Below, piece by piece: positions 1 to 7,010 of a stretch of 7,516 bases of DNA. Source of the stretch: an uncultured Bacilli bacterium (GTDB lineage: Bacteria; Bacillota_I; Bacilli_A; RF39; UBA660); contig CANRMU010000045.1 of the NCBI GenBank assembly GCA_947631895.1, forward strand, positions 1-7,516, written 5' to 3'. The position numbers were made by a program, and so were the translations under genes. Within the stretch, counting starts at the first letter, position 1. The number at the start of each line of letters is the position of its first letter. The notes under the pieces are model-generated. The model searched no databases and had not been told where the DNA came from. It saw nothing but the letters and a program-made list of their open reading frames with translations.

Positions 1-15
1 AATTATTTTTAACTC

Positions 16-49
16 AAAAAAACTAGATTTTCCATTTTTTATCTAGTTT
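16..49 (-). terminator. Rho-independent terminator overlapping the end of the truncated permease
   Basis: On the minus strand a 9-bp stem (AAACTAGAT / ATCTAGTTT, arms 41-49 and 20-28) with a 12-nt loop runs into a T-rich tail (As at 16-22 on the plus strand). The stem contains the TAG stop codon and the last codons of the preceding frame. Such overlap is unusual for a normal gene end. It suggests that a deletion joined the permease to a sequence that already carried a terminator. Confidence 0.6.
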
Positions 50-721
50 ATTTTCATTTGGGGCTGTAAATAGTAACAATTCATAAGAATCTTTATCATC
101 ACTTGTTAATTTTATTTTATCATTTAATTTTAGACTATTATATTTAGCTAACTCTTCATTTATAAAGGCATAATTTCCATCAAACGCAACATCCCAAGCA
201 TTATCGTTAATTTCAGTCATTGTATAACTACCACTTATAAACTCGTTCATTGCATCAATACTATCATAGCCCATTAAAGTAAAATCACTACTACTAAACG
301 CATTATCTTTAGGCTTACCAAAACCTTTTTGGTCATCATTTTCAATCTCAGCTTTTTTAATGTTACTACTATTTAAACCAAGACTAGCTGTATAATAATA
401 ACCTTCAACATATTTACTATCGGCAAATGATTTAATATCTTCAACAGTATAATTTGCAATATTATTAAAACTTTCTTTCATGTTTTCTCTTGAGTTTTCT
501 TTAGATGGGTCAAAATTTTTCATCATGTTTTCTCGATTAAAACTAATCGTTACTTCTTTAGCATAAGCACTTTGATAAGAATTAATTAAATCATTAGCTG
601 TATTTTTAATTGCTAAAGTAATTGTACTTGCACAAGCAATAAATAAAATAATAATTCCAATTAAAATATTCCTTCCTTTATTTCTTTTAATGGATATCCA
701 CGCATTTTTTAAGATATACAT
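23..721 (-). pseudogene. Truncated MacB/FtsX-type ABC transporter permease (N-terminal part only)
   Basis: The frame gives 232 residues from the ATG at 719-721. A GTG at 728-730 is also in frame, but it lies inside the ribosome binding site (GAGGTGA, 727-733), so the ATG is the better start. Residues 5-17 are a basic stretch typical of these permeases (KNAWISIKRNKGRN). Residues 18-37 form one transmembrane helix. Residues 40-214 resemble the extracytoplasmic MacB periplasmic core domain, ending in a DKIKLTSDDKDSYEL-type segment. Family members then continue with a VGI-type strand and a C-terminal FtsX domain of three helices, reaching about 400 residues or more. Here the sequence changes after about residue 215 to a short lysine-rich tail and stops. 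No ATPase partner (LolD/MacB type) is next to it. I read it as a deletion remnant. A short functional protein or a sequencing error near position 79 cannot be excluded, but I found no frame that restores the missing domain within the window. Confidence 0.7.
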
Positions 722-726
722 TTTCT

Positions 727-733
727 TCACCTC
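727..733 (-). promoter_or_regulatory. Ribosome binding site that decides the permease start
   Basis: On the minus strand GAGGTGA lies 5 nt upstream of the ATG at 719-721. It includes the GTG that would otherwise give a start three codons earlier. A start codon cannot work inside its own Shine-Dalgarno sequence, so the ATG is preferred. Confidence 0.65.
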
Positions 734-742
734 GCTTAAAAA

Positions 743-772
743 ATTATCATAGGAATATGAAAAAAATGTGAA
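743..772 (-). promoter_or_regulatory. Candidate promoter of the truncated permease gene
   Basis: On the minus strand TTCACA (767-772) and GATAAT (743-748) each match the sigma-A consensus at five of six bases and are 18 bp apart. The predicted start of transcription lies only a few bases before the ribosome binding site. In such AT-rich DNA chance matches are common, so this is tentative. The -35 lies just past the T-tract of the ATPase terminator. Confidence 0.35.
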
Positions 773-776
773 AAAG

Positions 777-803
777 AAAAAAAGAATTTATGAAAAAAAT
801 TCT
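777..803 (-). terminator. Candidate terminator of the AAA ATPase gene
   Basis: On the minus strand AGAATTT (797-803) pairs with AAATTCT (783-789) across a 7-nt loop, followed by six T and then C and five more T. The stem is AT-rich and weak, but its place 18 nt after the stop codon fits a terminator. Confidence 0.5.
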
Positions 804-821
804 AATATAATATTTATTTTT

Positions 822-2105
822 TTAAGGTTTTAAGGCTGTAATAGGCACTACGTAAACACCGTCTTCTCTTTTTGAGGCATAATCTATTAATCCACTAATG
901 ACACACAAAAATTTAGGTGAAATCTCACATTGTTTTGCAAATTTAATTAGGTTATTAGCAGCTTCATCAATTTTTCCAACTCCTAATTTTATTTCTATTG
1001 CTCCATAAGTTCCATCACTTAGTTCAACAATAGCATCAACTTCTTCACCAGTATTATTATTATGAAAATGATAAATATGTCCTCCTAAATATTCAATATA
1101 AATTCTTAAATCTCTCACAACTAATGATTCAAACATAAAACCAAACATTTCTAAATCGTTTATTAATTGTTCTTGCCTTATACCTAAAGCAGCACATGCT
1201 AAAGATGGATCAATAAAGCGTCTTTTAGAAGTCTTACCAACTCTTAGGCGTGAACGAGTTTTTAATGAAAAAGGTAATTGATCATTTATTAAGTGAATAT
1301 TTTTTAAAGTATTAAGATAATTAGCTACAGTATTTCTACTTATTTGATAATTTTCTTTAGTTGTATAATCTTCAATATCATTTATAAGTTTTTCATTAGT
1401 TACAAGTGTCGATTCATTTCTTGCTAAAGAACGTAATAACAGCAACATTTTATCTCTATTTCTTACAATTCCATCATAATTAATATCATGGTCTAACACG
1501 TCTTCTAAATAACTTTGTGGTAATCGATAATAGTTTTTACTTTCAAATTTTATACTAGCGGGCCAACCTCCTCTTATAATTAGGTCAGCTAGTTTTTGAA
1601 TAGTTGGTTTATTTTTTAAATTAACGGCAATTCTCTTATTTGCAAATAAATCACTTAAAGAAACTGTACCTTCGGAATCTTTAGATTCAAATAATGACAT
1701 TGTATACATATTTAATTTACATATTCTTCCAGCACCTGAATGAAATATTTTTTTAGAATCTACTGGAACGGATGAACCAGTTAAAATAAATTTTCCACAT
1801 TGCCCATCTTCATCGCATTTTGTTCTTACGTCATCCCATATTTGTTCAATAGATTGCCATTCATCTAATAATAGAGGAAATTCATCAGTATATATTAAAT
1901 CTCTATTTAATAAGGCTTTTTGATAATCAGAATTAGGATTATCTGATTTAGTTAATAAAACAGAAGAGTTAGCATGATTAAAAGCAGTCCATGTTTTACC
2001 ACAATATTTAGGACCTTCTATACTAATTGCCCCAAAAATTTTTAATAATTCTTTTATTTCATTATCAACTAATCTTTCAGTATATTCTTTCTTAGTTAAA
2101 GGCAT
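822..2105 (-). CDS. AAA_14 / DUF4143 family ATPase
   Basis: This 427-residue protein has the full domain order of the AAA_14/DUF4143 family and the usual length. Residues 31-38 are the Walker A loop (GPKYCGKT). Residues 77-82 are Walker B (PLLLDE, with D81 and E82), followed by WQ as usual in the family. FILTGSS at 106-112 is the sensor 1 strand. Residues 195-310 are helical with a winged-helix look (YLEDVLDHD, then ISRNTVANYLNTL at 255-267). Residues 315-400 match the C-terminal PD-(D/E)xK-like fold: EVDAIVE at 355-361 and AIEIKLG at 369-375 supply the D357 and E371-x-K373 positions. The cellular role of this family is not settled, and the neighbours give no pathway. The start is clear: AGGAGG (2113-2118) lies 7 nt before the ATG. 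It has its own promoter and terminator, so it is monocistronic. No truncation or lost motif is seen. Confidence 0.9.
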   Translation of the reverse strand: MPLTKKEYTERLVDNEIKELLKIFGAISIEGPKYCGKTWTAFNHANSSVLLTKSDNPNSDYQKALLNRDLIYTDEFPLLLDEWQSIEQIWDDVRTKCDEDGQCGKFILTGSSVPVDSKKIFHSGAGRICKLNMYTMSLFESKDSEGTVSLSDLFANKRIAVNLKNKPTIQKLADLIIRGGWPASIKFESKNYYRLPQSYLEDVLDHDINYDGIVRNRDKMLLLLRSLARNESTLVTNEKLINDIEDYTTKENYQISRNTVANYLNTLKNIHLINDQLPFSLKTRSRLRVGKTSKRRFIDPSLACAALGIRQEQLINDLEMFGFMFESLVVRDLRIYIEYLGGHIYHFHNNNTGEEVDAIVELSDGTYGAIEIKLGVGKIDEAANNLIKFAKQCEISPKFLCVISGLIDYASKREDGVYVVPITALKP

Positions 2106-2128
2106 TTTACTCCCTCCTTATACTAAGA

Positions 2129-2157
2129 ATAATAGCATATTTTTATTAATGTAGCAA
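2129..2157 (-). promoter_or_regulatory. Promoter of the AAA ATPase gene
   Basis: On the minus strand TTGCTA (2152-2157) and TATTAT (2129-2134) are separated by exactly 17 bp, and the -10 is preceded by TGC, giving an extended -10. Transcription would begin near 2122, leaving a short leader that contains little more than the AGGAGG ribosome binding site at 2113-2118. Confidence 0.65.
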
Positions 2158-2165
2158 TATCTATT

Positions 2166-2234
2166 GTGCATTTAGCACGTTTTTCATTGTGCATTTAGCA
2201 CGCTTTTTGTTGTGCATTTAGCAGATTTACAAAA
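2166..2234. repeat. Three 23-nt tandem units with a GTGC-n5-GCAC dyad
   Basis: GTGCATTTAGCA begins at 2166, 2189 and 2212, a strict 23-nt period. The first two copies are full dyads (GTGC ATTTA GCAC, 2166-2178 and 2189-2201); the third ends in GCAG and is half lost. The linkers are T-rich but vary (GTTTTTCATT against GCTTTTTGTT). The array ends 8 bp upstream of the -35 of the ATPase gene, so a protein-binding array controlling that gene is the simplest reading. The spacing and short units do not fit CRISPR. Confidence 0.75.
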
Positions 2235-2256
2235 TAAAAAATCCCTAAGGATTTTT
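2231..2256 (-). terminator. Rho-independent terminator of the MMPL transporter gene
   Basis: AAAAATCC (2237-2244) pairs with GGATTTTT (2249-2256) across a 4-nt loop. On the minus strand the hairpin lies 6 nt after the transporter stop codon and runs into TTTTTTATTTT. The symmetry could also let it work on the plus strand, but no plus-strand gene precedes it. Confidence 0.75.
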
Positions 2257-2262
2257 AAAAAT

Positions 2263-5200
2263 TTAATTTCGATGTTTAGTAATTAATTTATCAAAGGTAG
2301 CAAGTAAACCTGGTAGCAAGACAAGAATTAAAATGGTTGAACAAATAGTCCCTTCCGATATTGTCTTACATATTTTAGCGGCAATAGCTGAAGCAAAAGA
2401 GGCAATAATTAAAGTAACTATAGTTAAGATTGAACTAGATGTTAAAATCGTATGAATAGATTTTTGATAAGAAGCTACTACAGAATCTAAAATATTTAAA
2501 GTCTTACGGTGTTCTAAATAATAGGATGTATATAATATAGCATAGTCAATAGTTGCTCCCATTAAAATACTTTGAACAATCAGTAAAGCAATAAAGTAAA
2601 CATTTTCATGGGCAAGGGTTAAAATTCCCATTGTTAAGTAAACCGCACATTGAATAACTAAAACTAAAATAATTGGAATAATAACTGATTTAAATGTTAA
2701 AGCTACAACAATAAAGATTGCAACCATAGTAATAATGGTAATTAAATTTAATTCATCATCAAAAGTTTCACTCATTTCATGAGCCATCTTAGAATCTCCT
2801 ACAACATAAAAATCATTTATATCTTTTTTTAAAAGGTTATCAACATTAGTTAAATAGTTAAAAGTTTCTTCATTTTCTAAATCAAAATTAGTATTTATTA
2901 CAACTCTTGAATATTTATCACCTACTAATAATTCTTTAGCATCTTTAATTGTATCTTTAGCTTCAACAATATTATTTTTCATATCTTCATCAATAAAATC
3001 AACAAACTTTTCATCAACAATAATAGTATCATTTAAATAATTAACAAACTCTTCTACCGTCATTTGCCAATCATTTTGATATTCATTACTACTTCCATAA
3101 TATAAATATAAAACTTCAATCATCTTTTTTTCAACATCATTAGATAATTTACTAATTATGGCAAACATTTCATCATTTGTGTATAAAACATTATTTAAAC
3201 TGTTATCCATAATGGCTTTGACAGTTTTTAATTTAGTTATTTTATTTTCATCAAAATGATCTTGATATTCAGAATTATTAACCACATCATTTAAAAGAAA
3301 GTTAATAAATTTATTTAAAGATATTTGATAATCTTTATCAATATATTTAGAATCATATAAACCATATAATAATTTAGTATCTTCGCTATTTAAATTTAAG
3401 AATGAACTTAAGTTATTACTATCATATTTAGTATTTGCTAAACAATTATCCATAACTTTTTTAAGCAAAGTTAATTCAGTTATACTTTGACTAGATAAAG
3501 AATTTTTTAAAGTTTCATCATTTTGATTTTTTAAAATAAAGTTAGTAAATTCTAAAGGACTTAAAGTTAAAGTATTTTTACTACTAGTATATAAAACATA
3601 AATTTGTTTAGTTACTACTTCATCCATATTAATAATTTTAGCTATTTCTTGATAAGTGAATTCTTTATTTTGTAAACTATAATCCATAACAACTTTAATT
3701 AATTGAAGCTTTTTAGTTGTTTCTTCATCTAATTGATTAAGTAGTAATAAATTTACAAAATCTTTAGGAGTACTTGTAAAACTTTGAGGTTTAGTAACAT
3801 AACTAATTAAATTATATATTTGATTAATCTTTTTTTCATCTTGTTTTAAAAGACTAGCTAATTCTTTTACCCCATATAGAGTTGAATCAGCAATTAAAGG
3901 TGAATTACTAAGCGCTTCAATATTTAAATCTAAATCATCTAAATAATGAGTTTTTTCTTTAACAAACATGACATTTTTAATAAAATCACTAACTTGATAT
4001 TTATCTTGATTTTCTGTTTCTAAAAATTGTTTTAATAAGATATCATTTACTAATTCTTCTTTTAGACTAAATAAATTAGCTAATTCCTTAGTATTCATTT
4101 TTTTATTTATCGTTTCATTATTACTAAAGATAGATAACAATTTAAGATTTTCAAGAGTTTTATTATCAAAATTACTAGCATATTTTGAATCACTCGTAAC
4201 ACTTTCTAAAACATAATTAGCAAAAGTATTAATAGTCATTTTGGTATCAAGCGGATTTTTTAAAAGATAATATTTAAATAATTCATTAATCTTTTTTTCA
4301 TCGATATTAAATAATTTAGCAAGAGAAGAAGAATTCATTTTTTGATTTATTGTATTAACATTAACAAATTTAGTTAAAGTTTGTAATTTACTTTTATTTT
4401 CAATATTTATTTTTGAAGAGTATTTATCATTTGGTAAAACATCATTATTCATAAATTTAACAAACTCTGGTAAAGTTAATTTGACATTATTATTTTTAGA
4501 TAAGTAGAAAATTAATAAGTCATTAATATCTTCTTCATTAATTTCTAAAATACTTGCTATTTCATTTTTACTTCTAAGACGATTAATATTATCATTAGTC
4601 ACAAAATTTTTTAAGCGAGTTATATCTTTTTTTATATTATCATCAATTTTTTCATTAGTCTTAGGATTATTATAAGCTTCTTGTTCAATAAAATTAATAA
4701 ACTCATTAAATGTAACTTTATTGTTATTGTCATGATTAAAATAATGATAATAAACTATTTTTAAAAGATAATCTTCAACGGTTACATCACTACCTAAATC
4801 TTTTAATTTACTATTTAATTTATCGTAAGTTAATTTTTCATTAATAGTATTAGAATATCCTAGTACTTCCTCTACTTTAAAATTATTTTCTAACTCATTT
4901 AAATACTTGGCTATTTTTTCTTCATCTTGATTAGGATATATTATAGCAAGTTGATTATTCTCATTAAAAACTTTTGATACTTCATCGGTTTGTTTATCGG
5001 TATATAAAATACCTAAATTTCCTTTTAACATAAAAGCTAGAATAAAAATTAATATAAAGACTGGTCCTGCTAAATAACGTAATTTATAATTTAATTTAGC
5101 AAGAGGGGTAAATTTAAAATGTGGTGTTTTTTTCTTAGTTTTAATAATCCATTTATCAAATAATAATATTAGAGATGGTAAAACAAAGAAAATACAAATT

Positions 5201-6078
5201 AAACTAAACAAGACTCCTTTAGCTAAGATAAAACCTAAATCTTTACCAATTTTAAAACTCATAAATATTAAAGCAAGTAAACCAACAATTGTAGTAACTG
5301 AACTACTAGATATAGATTGAAATGATTTATGTAAAGCTTTTTTCATCGCTTTAATTTTATCTTTTTCTTTTTGTTTTTCTTGGTCATAACGATTCATTAA
5401 CATAATTGAATAATCCATTGATAAAGCCATTTGTAAAATAGCGCAGATGGAATTAGTAATATGAGATACATTTGGAAAAATAATATTAGTTCCTTTATTT
5501 AAAACAACAGCCATTAAAATAACCGTTAAAAATAAAAAAGGTTCAACATATGATTCACACATAATTAAAAGAATTACTAAAGCACTTAAAACGGCTAAAA
5601 CAATAATCCAAAAAGGTAAAACACTTTTATTGGCTTCAGCAATACTACCGCTCATATAAATGGTATCATCTTGATATTTAGTAGATATTTCATTATAAAC
5701 ATTTTTTGCAGTAGAAGAATCTTTCTTATCATCAACAGTTACTTCATATAAAGTATAATTATCTTTATTATATTTTTCGGACTCATCATATTCTACTTCT
5801 TTAACTCCAGAGATACTTTCTAATTCACTTTTAATAGTCATTTTATCTTGTTCTAAATCTTCAAACATAACATTTAATGAGCTAGTTTCAACATCACTAA
5901 ATTCATCTTCCATAATATTCATGCCAATTCGCATTTTAGATGTATCAGGTAAATATTTTGCAATATCATAATTAATTACAACTTTATTAGATAAAAAGGC
6001 ACACCCAATGGTAAGAAGAATAAAAATAATTAAAATAAAGTAACGTTTATCAATAATAAATTCTGTAATTTTTTTCAT
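2263..6078 (-). CDS. MMPL/RND-superfamily transporter with a giant repeat-bearing extracytoplasmic loop
   Basis: This 1271-residue membrane protein has the MMPL layout: helix 1 at about 13-31, a first extracytoplasmic domain (32-152), helices 2-6 at about 153-308, helix 7 at 337-352, a second extracytoplasmic domain (353-1108), then helices 8-12 at 1109-1260. The two conserved Asp-Tyr pairs of MMPL proton relays are present in equivalent helices: D222-Y223 (SMDYSIM) and D1178-Y1179 (GATIDYAIL). It should therefore be a proton-driven exporter in the cytoplasmic membrane; substrate unknown. The second loop is several hundred residues longer than usual for MMPL proteins and holds about eight repeats (residues 430-1060). 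The start is the ATG at 6076-6078: AAAGGA (6088-6093) gives normal spacing for it. A TTG directly upstream (6079-6081) is in frame but too close. The divergent TetR-type gene at 6247 probably controls it. No accessory outer-membrane or fusion-protein gene is adjacent, as expected for a Gram-positive-type cell. Confidence 0.88.
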   Translation of the reverse strand: MKKITEFIIDKRYFILIIFILLTIGCAFLSNKVVINYDIAKYLPDTSKMRIGMNIMEDEFSDVETSSLNVMFEDLEQDKMTIKSELESISGVKEVEYDESEKYNKDNYTLYEVTVDDKKDSSTAKNVYNEISTKYQDDTIYMSGSIAEANKSVLPFWIIVLAVLSALVILLIMCESYVEPFLFLTVILMAVVLNKGTNIIFPNVSHITNSICAILQMALSMDYSIMLMNRYDQEKQKEKDKIKAMKKALHKSFQSISSSSVTTIVGLLALIFMSFKIGKDLGFILAKGVLFSLICIFFVLPSLILLFDKWIIKTKKKTPHFKFTPLAKLNYKLRYLAGPVFILIFILAFMLKGNLGILYTDKQTDEVSKVFNENNQLAIIYPNQDEEKIAKYLNELENNFKVEEVLGYSNTINEKLTYDKLNSKLKDLGSDVTVEDYLLKIVYYHYFNHDNNNKVTFNEFINFIEQEAYNNPKTNEKIDDNIKKDITRLKNFVTNDNINRLRSKNEIASILEINEEDINDLLIFYLSKNNNVKLTLPEFVKFMNNDVLPNDKYSSKINIENKSKLQTLTKFVNVNTINQKMNSSSLAKLFNIDEKKINELFKYYLLKNPLDTKMTINTFANYVLESVTSDSKYASNFDNKTLENLKLLSIFSNNETINKKMNTKELANLFSLKEELVNDILLKQFLETENQDKYQVSDFIKNVMFVKEKTHYLDDLDLNIEALSNSPLIADSTLYGVKELASLLKQDEKKINQIYNLISYVTKPQSFTSTPKDFVNLLLLNQLDEETTKKLQLIKVVMDYSLQNKEFTYQEIAKIINMDEVVTKQIYVLYTSSKNTLTLSPLEFTNFILKNQNDETLKNSLSSQSITELTLLKKVMDNCLANTKYDSNNLSSFLNLNSEDTKLLYGLYDSKYIDKDYQISLNKFINFLLNDVVNNSEYQDHFDENKITKLKTVKAIMDNSLNNVLYTNDEMFAIISKLSNDVEKKMIEVLYLYYGSSNEYQNDWQMTVEEFVNYLNDTIIVDEKFVDFIDEDMKNNIVEAKDTIKDAKELLVGDKYSRVVINTNFDLENEETFNYLTNVDNLLKKDINDFYVVGDSKMAHEMSETFDDELNLITIITMVAIFIVVALTFKSVIIPIILVLVIQCAVYLTMGILTLAHENVYFIALLIVQSILMGATIDYAILYTSYYLEHRKTLNILDSVVASYQKSIHTILTSSSILTIVTLIIASFASAIAAKICKTISEGTICSTILILVLLPGLLATFDKLITKHRN
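2900..4770 (-). repeat. Eight degenerate 72-86-residue repeats inside the MMPL transporter
   Basis: Each unit starts with a helix of type LLYxLYxSK, followed by a polar loop, a conserved T-x-x-EF-(V/I)-N-(F/Y)-(L/I) helix, a helix of type LKxVMDNSLxN, and an ELAxLLNIxEExI segment that leads into the next unit. Units begin near residues 438, 520, 599, 679, 753, 825, 903 and 989 of the protein. The EF-V-N helix recurs with its Phe at about 460, 539, 619, 699, 774, 844, 924 and 1011. The units differ at most positions, so duplication is old. The pattern is visible only in protein, not in DNA. I do not recognise the domain. Confidence 0.75.
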
Positions 6079-6145
6079 CAAATCAGTTCCTTTCTAAACG
6101 TGCACAATACATTATATTCTTAAGCATAATAAGAAGAAAGCATAA

Positions 6146-6174
6146 ATTCTAAAAAAGTGTCTAAATTTAGACAA
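6146..6174 (-). promoter_or_regulatory. Promoter of the MMPL transporter gene
   Basis: On the minus strand TTGTCT (6169-6174) and TAGAAT (6146-6151) are 17 bp apart, matching consensus at four and five of six bases. Transcription would start near 6139, giving a leader of about 60 nt. The -35 and half of the spacer lie inside the 16-bp palindrome at 6158-6173, so a bound regulator would block RNA polymerase. Confidence 0.5.
6158..6173. promoter_or_regulatory. Perfect 16-bp palindrome, probable TetR-family operator
   Basis: TGTCTAAATTTAGACA reads the same on both strands without a mismatch. It lies in the gap between the divergent TetR-type regulator and the transporter, over the -35 region of the transporter promoter. 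On the plus strand its right half also supplies TAGACA, a possible -35 for the regulator. Size, symmetry and place are those expected of a TetR-dimer operator; binding is inferred. Confidence 0.7.
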
Positions 6175-6209
6175 TTTATAATATTTTGTCTTTATTTTAA
6201 ATAAAATGC

Positions 6210-6222
6210 TAGTATAATACTA
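6210..6222 (+). promoter_or_regulatory. -10 box of the TetR-type gene inside a second palindrome
   Basis: TATAAT at 6213-6218 is a perfect -10 for the plus strand, 28 bp before the regulator's start codon. It sits inside TAGTATAATACTA, symmetric except for the central base. No good -35 lies 16-18 bp upstream. An alternative plus promoter is TAGACA (6168-6173) with TTTATT (6191-6196) at 17 bp. The palindrome differs in sequence from the one at 6158-6173 and may be chance symmetry around a -10 box. Confidence 0.4.
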
Positions 6223-6246
6223 ATAAAAAGAAAGGAAAGATATCTA

Positions 6247-6798
6247 ATGAAAGTTCAATGTCTAAATGCTTCATCAATAAAAACTAGAAATTTAATTAAA
6301 AAAACTTTTGCTGAATTAATAAATAAAAAAAAGCAGTTAAATAAGATAACTGTTTCAGAATTAGTAAAAAAAGCTAATTTAACAAGAAGCACTTTCTATA
6401 CTCATTACGATAATATTTATCAAGTTGCTGAAGAATATCAAATGCAAACGATTGAACTTTTATGTAATGAAGATTTAATATTGCATACTAGGCAAGATAT
6501 TTTAGATTATTTTGATAATATTTATGCTTGTTTAAAAGAAAATGAGGATACTTATAAACTTTTACTTAATGCCAAAGATTCTTTACCATTTTTATATAAA
6601 CTAAATAATATTGCTAGTGATAAAATTTATAAAGCTTTAAGAAATACTTCTAACGATAATTATTTAGATCTTAAAATTTCTTTTTTCATGGATGGAATGA
6701 TTTTAGAAATAATTAAATATTTTAAAAACGAAAATAATTACACTTTAAAAGAACTATTTGATAATATAAAAATTTGGTTTAACAATTTATTTTATTAA
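6247..6798 (+). CDS. TetR/AcrR-family transcriptional regulator
   Basis: A 183-residue protein, normal length for the family. Residues 10-30 form helix 1 (TRNLIKKTFAELINKK). Residues 33-56 are the helix-turn-helix with the family signature: ITVSELVKKANLTRSTFYTH, where the recognition helix is TRSTFYTHY. The remainder is helical and forms the ligand-binding and dimer domain, ending with an FFMDGMILEIIKYF helix like that of TetR proteins with the short TetR-like C-terminal domain. AAAGGA at 6231-6236 lies 10 nt before the ATG. The gene is divergent from the MMPL transporter across a 168-bp gap with a perfect palindrome, so it most likely represses the transporter and perhaps itself; the inducing ligand is unknown. 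No terminator is seen after the stop codon, and the DGR template repeat starts only 3 bp later on the opposite strand. Confidence 0.9.
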   Translation: MKVQCLNASSIKTRNLIKKTFAELINKKKQLNKITVSELVKKANLTRSTFYTHYDNIYQVAEEYQMQTIELLCNEDLILHTRQDILDYFDNIYACLKENEDTYKLLLNAKDSLPFLYKLNNIASDKIYKALRNTSNDNYLDLKISFFMDGMILEIIKYFKNENNYTLKELFDNIKIWFNNLFY

Positions 6799-6801
6799 AA
6801 A

Positions 6802-6934
6802 GCTAGAACGAGACGAAAGCTGTTATTGCTATTCGCATTACCGTTCGCGTTATTGAAATTGAACACACCAGCTCCAGTACCAATGTTGTAATTGCCACCA
6901 CGTTTGACCCATGGATTGCCTGAATTGACAAGCT
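6802..6934 (-). repeat. DGR template repeat (TR)
   Basis: This 133-bp segment aligns without gaps to 7107-7239 at a constant offset of 305 bp. Read on the minus strand, 23 of the 37 adenines in this copy are replaced in the other copy (11 by T, 7 by C, 5 by G), while only 6 of 96 other bases differ. Adenine-directed change marks this copy as the template of a diversity-generating retroelement. In the frame of the variable protein it has 12 AAY codons and one AAA, typical of templates, where adenines sit in the first two codon positions. It is not itself a gene: a TAG stop (6936-6938) lies directly upstream in that frame and a TAA closes it just downstream. The left edge could be 6802 or 6803 and the right edge 6933 or 6934. 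It should be transcribed on the minus strand and copied by a reverse transcriptase not seen in this window. Confidence 0.92.
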
Positions 6935-6963
6935 CCTAAAATTTTTTACAACCTAATCCCTAT

Positions 6964-6985
6964 CTTAATTTATCTAACAATTAAG
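6964..6985. other. AT-rich inverted repeat in the TR-VR spacer
   Basis: CTTAATT (6964-6970) pairs with AATTAAG (6979-6985) across an 8-nt loop, 30 bp from the start of the template repeat on its 5' side. It has no T-tract on either strand. It could be a structure in the template RNA leader, or chance in AT-rich sequence. Confidence 0.3.
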
Positions 6986-7010
6986 ACCAAATTTAAATCG
7001 ACCCCATGCG

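Noticed and set aside
2166..2234. Short CRISPR array
   Set aside because: Only 12-13 conserved bases per unit, 10-nt low-complexity T-rich linkers instead of spacers, and no cas genes; it is better read as a binding-site array.
4720..4735. EF-hand calcium site in the first transporter repeat (HDNNNKVTFNEF)
   Set aside because: The loop is two residues short of the 12-residue EF-hand loop and the acidic positions are not kept in the other units.
6079..6081. TTG as the start of the MMPL gene
   Set aside because: It is directly next to an ATG that has better spacing from the AAAGGA ribosome binding site.
6082..6157. Riboswitch or attenuator in the transporter leader
   Set aside because: The leader is about 60 nt, AT-rich and without a stable hairpin or known aptamer-like conserved boxes.
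6795..6830. Terminator after the TetR-type gene, or at the 3' end of the template RNA
   Set aside because: On the plus strand there is no stem followed by T. On the minus strand a T5 run follows the template repeat, but only a 4-bp AGCT stem can form.
6802..6934. Template repeat as a second variable-protein gene or a duplicated gene fragment
   Set aside because: A TAG stop lies directly upstream in frame, there is no start or lead-in coding sequence, and the differences are concentrated on adenines of this copy.
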